Positions 6,264 through 9,798 of a stretch of 9,798 nt of DNA are shown here, piece after piece. Where the stretch lies: positions 9,748 to 19,545 of the forward strand of contig PMJF01000027.1 in NCBI GenBank assembly GCA_003157295.1. Direction: 5' to 3'. A program made the position numbers and the translations under genes. Under the pieces are notes generated by a model, which did no database searches, was not told where the DNA came from, and saw nothing but the letters and a program-made list of their open reading frames with translations. Position 1 is the first letter of the stretch, and each line of letters opens with the position of its first letter. Source of the stretch: Candidatus Moraniibacteriota bacterium (GTDB lineage: Bacteria > Patescibacteriota > Minisyncoccia > Moranbacterales > UBA11712).

Positions 6264-8297
6264 ATGAAAAACGCATTTATCCTAACATGGTGCCTCCTGG
6301 CGCTGTGTGGGATATTTTTTGGGCAGGCGACAGAAGTCGCCCTGCCAGCTGGACTGGTTGCTAACCAGGCTAGTTCCGTCAGCGTTGGAGCTGATGGAGA
6401 GACGTACATTTTTATTCCCGGTAAGGCCGGGAACGGGACCATCTATCAAGTAAACGCGAAGAGAATTACTTCCGTTACTGGGTACATGCTTTCCGTTCCT
6501 TCACCCCAGGGTCCCCAGAATCTCTTCGGGACTACCTGGAACAACCTCACCACCACCTTGCAAGTGGTGAGTGACGGTACGATCAAAACCTTCTGCTCCA
6601 CCTACACCGTGGACGGAAAGACTGGGACCCTTACCAGTCACCTGCCGTACGGTCCGTTCCCGTCATACGATGGAACGTATTTGTACGCAGGTAATGACGC
6701 AGTAGGTAAAAACACGATATCCACCATCTTCCAGCTCATCGGCCACAATACCACCACGTGCGACCTGCATAAGGTCGTCGGTGGCATCAACGGCGAGACA
6801 ATGCGGGTTGTGAAGCAACCCGGCAACAAGTTCCTCGTTGACTCAATGTTGGCGGGAGGAGATAGTCCGGTTATTGAGGTTGGTATCATGGAGTCGAATG
6901 GCTCCTACACCTCTCTCGTCGGAACCTCGTCTTCACAAATTGCGTCGCATAGGTGCTGTACATTCGCACCTATGTGGGGTACCTCGCAAACCTTCGTCAC
7001 CTACAACAGCACCGACAACAAGAACGTTGGTGCGGTTGTGGACGAGAAGGGCATCACGGAAGTTTTCAACTCTAGCTCTGCCGGCAACCTGCTGGTGGAC
7101 ATGTGGGTCAACGATTTTCGCGGAGACGTTGCAGTTCTCGGTGGTTCCAACCGCACGGTTGGCGCTGTCGACGAACTGGTAGCGTTCAATGTCACGACTA
7201 AGGTACTCACGGTCGTGGGCGCTTACAATGTCGACAATATACCCGGTATTCATCCGTTCTTCTTCTTCCTCGGCAGCGATGCCACGGTGGGATTGGATGG
7301 AACAATCTGGTTCGAGGCGTACCAGATCGTCGATAAAACAAACCACCTCTACAGGTACACAACCCCGGGACCGCCCGTCGTAACCCGGTTCGCCGCCGAC
7401 AAGCCCACAATCGTTGTGGGCGACTCGACGCCGCTAACCTGGAATGTCACTGGCCAGGTGAATTCCGTCACCCTCACGGGGTACGGAGTGCCAGCTGGGA
7501 CATTCGTCCAACCAGTTGGAAGTTATGTGGTGAGTCACACACTGGGGGCAACCACGTACACAATCACCGCAATCGGATCCAGCGGGTTCGATGTAAAAAC
7601 GACCACCGTGACCGTCACGCAAAAACCAGTAACACCCCCGGAGATCAAGGCAGACACCACGATTTTTGGAGGGAAGGTGACGTTGAAGGCCGCTCCCGGA
7701 CAGATAGTGACGCTCTGGGGAAGCCTTTGCGGGAACGTTCCCGCTGACACCCCGTGGTTTCCTCTGCAGACGGCAGTCGCCGGTTGCAGCGTGAAGTTCG
7801 CTGATCTGCAGGGCAACACCACGCTCGGCAATCTGTACTACGTGTCTGCAGGGCAGATCAACGTGCAGGTCCCGAGCACTATCGCTTTGGGCGCTAACCA
7901 GATGACCGTGACTTACAACGGCCTCTCTAGCTCCCCGCTGTTTTTTCAGGTGGTATCTACGAACCCCGACTACGTAATGCAAACAGTCGGTTCGCAGAAC
8001 TATCTGAAGGGGGTCCATGAGGATGGATCCTACACGACCGCTTCCAACCCGGCCAAGGGTGGTGAGCTAATCCTCATCTTCCTCTCCGGTCTGGGTAACG
8101 GTACCAAAATCACTATCGACGTCAACGGCGTTCCGGCAACAGTGTATTACGCCGGACCGCAGGGCGACTACGCCGGACTTGATCAGATCAACGTCCGGAT
8201 CCCCAATGTCCAATATGCAACTGAATTCCGGATCGTAGCCACGGCCACGGACGGGACTCAGTCGGTTAACACCCTGTTGACCGAACCTGTTCTTTAG
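6264..8297 (+). CDS. Large secreted protein with Ig-like module and C-terminal TIGR03437 domain, probably acquired
   Basis: From the ATG the product is 677 residues; an in-frame TTG at 6258 would add two (numbers below count from the TTG). A signal peptide (MKNAFILTWCLLALCGIFFGQA) is followed by about 340 residues of short beta strands, perhaps propeller-like (about 30-370). An Ig-like module follows at about 373-455 (VGDSTPLTWNVTG then TTYTITAIGSSG). The C-terminal domain is at about 475-650 with APGQIVTLWGSLCG, YYVSAGQINVQVP, GGELILIFLSGLGNGT, VNGVPATVYYAGP and GLDQINVRIPN. That order matches TIGR03437, described from Solibacter (Acidobacteriota) extracellular proteins. The function is unknown; cell-surface location is inferred. 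Codons favour C or G in third position (runs of ACC, AAC, GTG). Two sampled 60-base lines are 52% and 63% GC, against 28% in pilC and 23% in the Fic gene. It has its own strong promoter and terminator, so recent transfer is likely. Confidence 0.85.
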   Translation: MKNAFILTWCLLALCGIFFGQATEVALPAGLVANQASSVSVGADGETYIFIPGKAGNGTIYQVNAKRITSVTGYMLSVPSPQGPQNLFGTTWNNLTTTLQVVSDGTIKTFCSTYTVDGKTGTLTSHLPYGPFPSYDGTYLYAGNDAVGKNTISTIFQLIGHNTTTCDLHKVVGGINGETMRVVKQPGNKFLVDSMLAGGDSPVIEVGIMESNGSYTSLVGTSSSQIASHRCCTFAPMWGTSQTFVTYNSTDNKNVGAVVDEKGITEVFNSSSAGNLLVDMWVNDFRGDVAVLGGSNRTVGAVDELVAFNVTTKVLTVVGAYNVDNIPGIHPFFFFLGSDATVGLDGTIWFEAYQIVDKTNHLYRYTTPGPPVVTRFAADKPTIVVGDSTPLTWNVTGQVNSVTLTGYGVPAGTFVQPVGSYVVSHTLGATTYTITAIGSSGFDVKTTTVTVTQKPVTPPEIKADTTIFGGKVTLKAAPGQIVTLWGSLCGNVPADTPWFPLQTAVAGCSVKFADLQGNTTLGNLYYVSAGQINVQVPSTIALGANQMTVTYNGLSSSPLFFQVVSTNPDYVMQTVGSQNYLKGVHEDGSYTTASNPAKGGELILIFLSGLGNGTKITIDVNGVPATVYYAGPQGDYAGLDQINVRIPNVQYATEFRIVATATDGTQSVNTLLTEPVL

Positions 8298-8338
8298 GAG
8301 ACCAGTTCTCCGGGCGAGCTCGATGGATAGTCGCTCGC
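8297..8338 (+). other. Structured 3' untranslated region, two hairpins before the terminator
   Basis: GGAGA (8297-8301) can pair with TCTCC (8307-8311) across the end of the stop codon. GCGAGC (8314-8319) can pair with GCTCGC (8333-8338) around a 13-nt loop. TCGATGG (8320-8326), within that loop, is complementary to CCATCGA (8385-8391) in the terminator's 3' arm, so alternative folds are possible. Role unknown. Confidence 0.45.
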
Positions 8339-8352
8339 AAAACATCAAAATC

Positions 8353-8400
8353 AAGGCGCCGAAGGCCCCTCCAGAGAGAGGTAGCCATCGACGCCTTTTT
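8353..8400 (+). terminator. Rho-independent terminator of the TIGR03437-domain gene
   Basis: AAGGCGCCGA (8353-8362) pairs with TCGACGCCTT (8388-8397) with one mismatch. An inner GC-rich stem follows (GGCCCCTC against GAGAGGTAGCC), and a TTTTT run ends at 8400. It closes the GC-rich segment and shields the Fic promoter that follows. Confidence 0.8.
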
Positions 8401-8439
8401 CTGTTCCTATTTTATTTTTAATACAACCCCCTAAATCCG

Positions 8440-8483
8440 AACTTTATAAACTTCTATAATTTTGACAAACTTTATAAAGTTTG
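8440..8483. promoter_or_regulatory. Probable operator of the HTH-Fic gene: perfect 18-bp palindrome plus upstream copy
   Basis: CAAACTTTATAAAGTTTG (8466-8483) is a perfect palindrome lying between the -35 and -10 of the Fic promoter. A near-copy of its core, AACTTTATAAACTT, is at 8440-8453, 28 bp upstream of the matching bases. This is the position expected for an autorepressor, and the gene's own product has an N-terminal helix-turn-helix. The binding partner is inferred. Confidence 0.6.
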
Positions 8484-8490
8484 ATAATAT
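8462..8490 (+). promoter_or_regulatory. Promoter of the HTH-Fic gene
   Basis: TTGACA (8462-8467) is a perfect -35. The -10 is either TAATAT (8485-8490, 17-nt spacer) or GATAAT (8483-8488, 15-nt spacer). With the 17-nt spacing, transcription would start near 8497, next to the ATG at 8498, giving a leaderless mRNA. The region 8401-8461 before it is AT-rich, with only the extra operator copy visible. Confidence 0.6.
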
Positions 8491-8497
8491 GGAAATT

Positions 8498-9427
8498 ATG
8501 GATATTAAAAAGAAATTACAAATCATTAAACAGGCGACAAATTTAACCCAAACCAAACTAGCTCTTCGGCTTGGAGTTTCCTTTGTGACCTTTAACAGCT
8601 GGTGGACGGGCAAGTCTCTTCCCCGCCCCAAGGTACAAAACAGGATTGATGAGCTTTTTTTGGAAATGACAGGACAGAAAATAATCCCAACGAAACAGTT
8701 AACCGCCAAAAAACAAATTTTAAAGAAAAAATCAAAAGAACATAAAAATGTTATTTCTCTAATACTAAATAATCCCGATATTCGTGATACATTTTTATTG
8801 AAACTTACTTATAACAGTAATAAGATTGAGGGAAGCACTTTGACTGAACCAGATACAGCTTCTATTCTTTTTGACAATGTTTCTTTACCGAACAAAAGTT
8901 TAGCTGAACAACTGGAAGCGAAAAATCACCAGACTGCCCTGAATTATCTTTTTGAACATATTTCCAAAAATGGAAAACTGGATGAAAAATTAATCTTGAA
9001 ACTCCACAGTATTTTAATGAACGGCATTCGTCCCGATGCGGGCATGTATCGCGACCACGCAGTCAGAATCTTGGGAGTTAGTTTACCTGTTGCTAATTAT
9101 CTAAAAATCCCCGATTTAATCCCCAATATCATAAAAGAAATAAACAAAAAAACGGAAGATATAATCACCCTGGTTGCCTCAATCCACAGTCATTTTGAAC
9201 AAATTCATCCATTTTCTGACGGAAACGGACGCATTGGCAGAATTTTAATGTGCGCTATGTTGCTTAAAGCTAACATGACTCCAGCCATTATTAAACAAGA
9301 AAATAAAAGGTTGTATTACACCTATCTCTACAAAGCCCAAACGAAAGAAGACCATAGTCTGCTGGAAAATTTCCTTTGCGATGCAGTCATGGATGGCTTT
9401 AAGATTTTAGAGCGAGACGAAAAATAA
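8498..9427 (+). CDS. Helix-turn-helix/Fic-domain fusion protein (probable self-inhibited AMP-transferase)
   Basis: Fic proteins usually transfer AMP from ATP to hydroxyl side chains of target proteins. From the ATG at 8498 the product is 309 residues. An XRE-like HTH lies at about 5-55 (TNLTQTKLALRLGVSFVTFNSW), then a lysine-rich linker (about 65-85) and the Fic core. The full active-site motif HPFSDGNGRIGR is at 237-248, with catalytic His237. SNKIEG (107-112) fits the inhibitory [S/T]xxx[E/D][G/N] helix before the core, making this a class II, self-inhibited Fic with no need for a separate antitoxin. GMYRDHAVRILG (about 182-193) fits the target-docking flap. The TTG at 8462 is not a credible start, because it is the -35 hexamer. 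ATG 8489 is an alternative start. No Shine-Dalgarno site is visible. It stands alone, converging on the next gene with a 3-nt gap. Autoregulation through the HTH is inferred; the target is unknown. Confidence 0.9.
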   Translation: MDIKKKLQIIKQATNLTQTKLALRLGVSFVTFNSWWTGKSLPRPKVQNRIDELFLEMTGQKIIPTKQLTAKKQILKKKSKEHKNVISLILNNPDIRDTFLLKLTYNSNKIEGSTLTEPDTASILFDNVSLPNKSLAEQLEAKNHQTALNYLFEHISKNGKLDEKLILKLHSILMNGIRPDAGMYRDHAVRILGVSLPVANYLKIPDLIPNIIKEINKKTEDIITLVASIHSHFEQIHPFSDGNGRIGRILMCAMLLKANMTPAIIKQENKRLYYTYLYKAQTKEDHSLLENFLCDAVMDGFKILERDEK

Positions 9428-9430
9428 ATT

Positions 9431-9798
9431 TTAATTCTTCAGCACGCTAAACAAACTCGTCGCGCCAGAGGTGGTAAACAAACCGAAGTTCGAGCCTGGC
9501 TGATCAAATAAATCCCAAATAATTCCATAAGTTGCTCCAGCTGAAGAAATATTTTGCGCAACTTGTTTCAGATAATTTTGAGCATTGGTTAGTCCGACTT
9601 GGTCGGCACTGTAACCGAATTCCCCGACAATAATATTGTTATTCCCGGTTATGCTTTTTATAGTTTGAATGTCTGTCGTCAAAGTAGTCGCCGGATTGGA
9701 ATTATTTATACTTTCATATGCTGAATATGAAACATAATCCAAATTCAAGCCAGGCAGAACATCATACATCATACTTTTAAATCCATTAGCGTGAAGAG
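9431..9798 (-). CDS. Probable TIM-barrel glycoside hydrolase, C-terminal part (5' end outside window)
   Basis: The frame is open to the right edge (LHANGFKSMM reads into the window), so only the last ~121 residues are visible and the ATG at 9772 is internal. LDYVSYSAYES, then a helix, then NNIIVGEFGYSAD, and finally TYGIIWDLFDQPGSNFGLF fit the last strands of a clan GH-A (beta/alpha)8 glycosidase. In that clan the catalytic nucleophile is the Glu at the end of strand 7 (here the E of VGEFGY), and strand 8 carries the aromatic-rich W motif. The family cannot be fixed from this piece, and the acid/base Glu and any signal peptide lie outside the window. Its stop is 3 nt from the Fic stop, so the two genes converge without a clear terminator. 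A non-catalytic surface domain of similar fold remains possible. Confidence 0.55.
   Translation of the reverse strand, partial: LHANGFKSMMYDVLPGLNLDYVSYSAYESINNSNPATTLTTDIQTIKSITGNNNIIVGEFGYSADQVGLTNAQNYLKQVAQNISSAGATYGIIWDLFDQPGSNFGLFTTSGATSLFSVLKN

Noticed and set aside
6130..6276. Longer version of the 180-residue protein starting at 6276
   Set aside because: The extra 49 codons would run through both promoters and the DnaA-box palindrome, and would bury the membrane anchor behind an atypical leader.
6933..8018. Long minus-strand open frames opposite the TIGR03437 gene
   Set aside because: They are shadows in GC-rich DNA, with arginine- and histidine-rich, low-complexity products and no start signals.
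8298..8400. Integron attC site behind a cassette gene
   Set aside because: The region is palindromic, but I see no RYYYAAC/GTTRRRY core pair and no integrase; a terminator with hairpins explains it.
6151..8415. Target-site duplication (TATTTTAT near 6151 and 8408) flanking the GC-rich gene
   Set aside because: An 8-bp AT-only match in AT-rich flanks is expected by chance, and no transposase or inverted ends are present.
1..9798. Recoded UGA (genetic code 25) as in some CPR lineages
   Set aside because: No gene end uses TGA, but no frame is interrupted by TGA either; eight stop codons are too few to infer recoding.
1..9798. CRISPR array, tRNA, rRNA or riboswitch
   Set aside because: I saw no regularly spaced direct repeats, cloverleaf-like segments or rRNA motifs, and leaders are too short for known riboswitches.

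Overview
The window looks like chromosomal DNA of a Candidate Phyla Radiation bacterium (Patescibacteria, probably a Parcubacteria-type lineage). This rests on an AT-rich, tightly packed layout, a type IV pilus locus whose PilX-like protein and cysteine-rich thrombospondin-repeat protein have the CPR look, several genes without a good Shine-Dalgarno sequence, and a small palindromic repeat inside a coding linker. The assignment is inferred from protein style; there is no rRNA or other marker. All eight gene ends use TAA or TAG and no reading frame is broken, so the standard bacterial code fits. There are no tRNA, rRNA or CRISPR features, and no stretch above 300 bases lacks a gene.

Layout: (1) 2-955 (+) is the C-terminal part of a PilX-like pilus protein. 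(2) 974-6129 (-) is a probable four-gene operon, read right to left: a membrane-anchored protein of unknown function, a secreted 36-cysteine protein with a thrombospondin type 1 (TSP1) repeat, the pilus assembly ATPase PilB and the inner-membrane platform protein PilC. (3) 6130-6263 is a compact divergent control region with a -10 box close to the start of the leftward operon, a perfect inverted pair of DnaA-box sequences, a near-consensus rightward promoter and a hairpin that holds the ribosome-binding site. (4) 6264-8297 (+) encodes a large secreted protein ending in a TIGR03437 domain. It is much richer in GC than its neighbours and is followed by a structured 3' region with a strong terminator. 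(5) 8440-9427 (+) is a helix-turn-helix/Fic fusion preceded by a perfect 18-bp palindrome inside its own promoter. (6) 9431-9798 (-) is the C-terminal part of a probable TIM-barrel glycoside hydrolase.

Most products act at the cell surface: pilus motor and platform, a putative pilus-linked adhesin, a large secreted protein and a probable glycan hydrolase. The operon suggests the TSP1 protein and the small membrane protein are made together with the pilus machinery, perhaps for attachment to host cells. The GC-rich TIGR03437 gene looks acquired. The Fic gene appears to be a self-regulated, self-inhibited AMP-transferase of the stress or toxin type. The points most worth follow-up are the TSP1-pilus linkage, the DnaA-box palindrome next to a promoter, the Fic operator and the foreign TIGR03437 gene.
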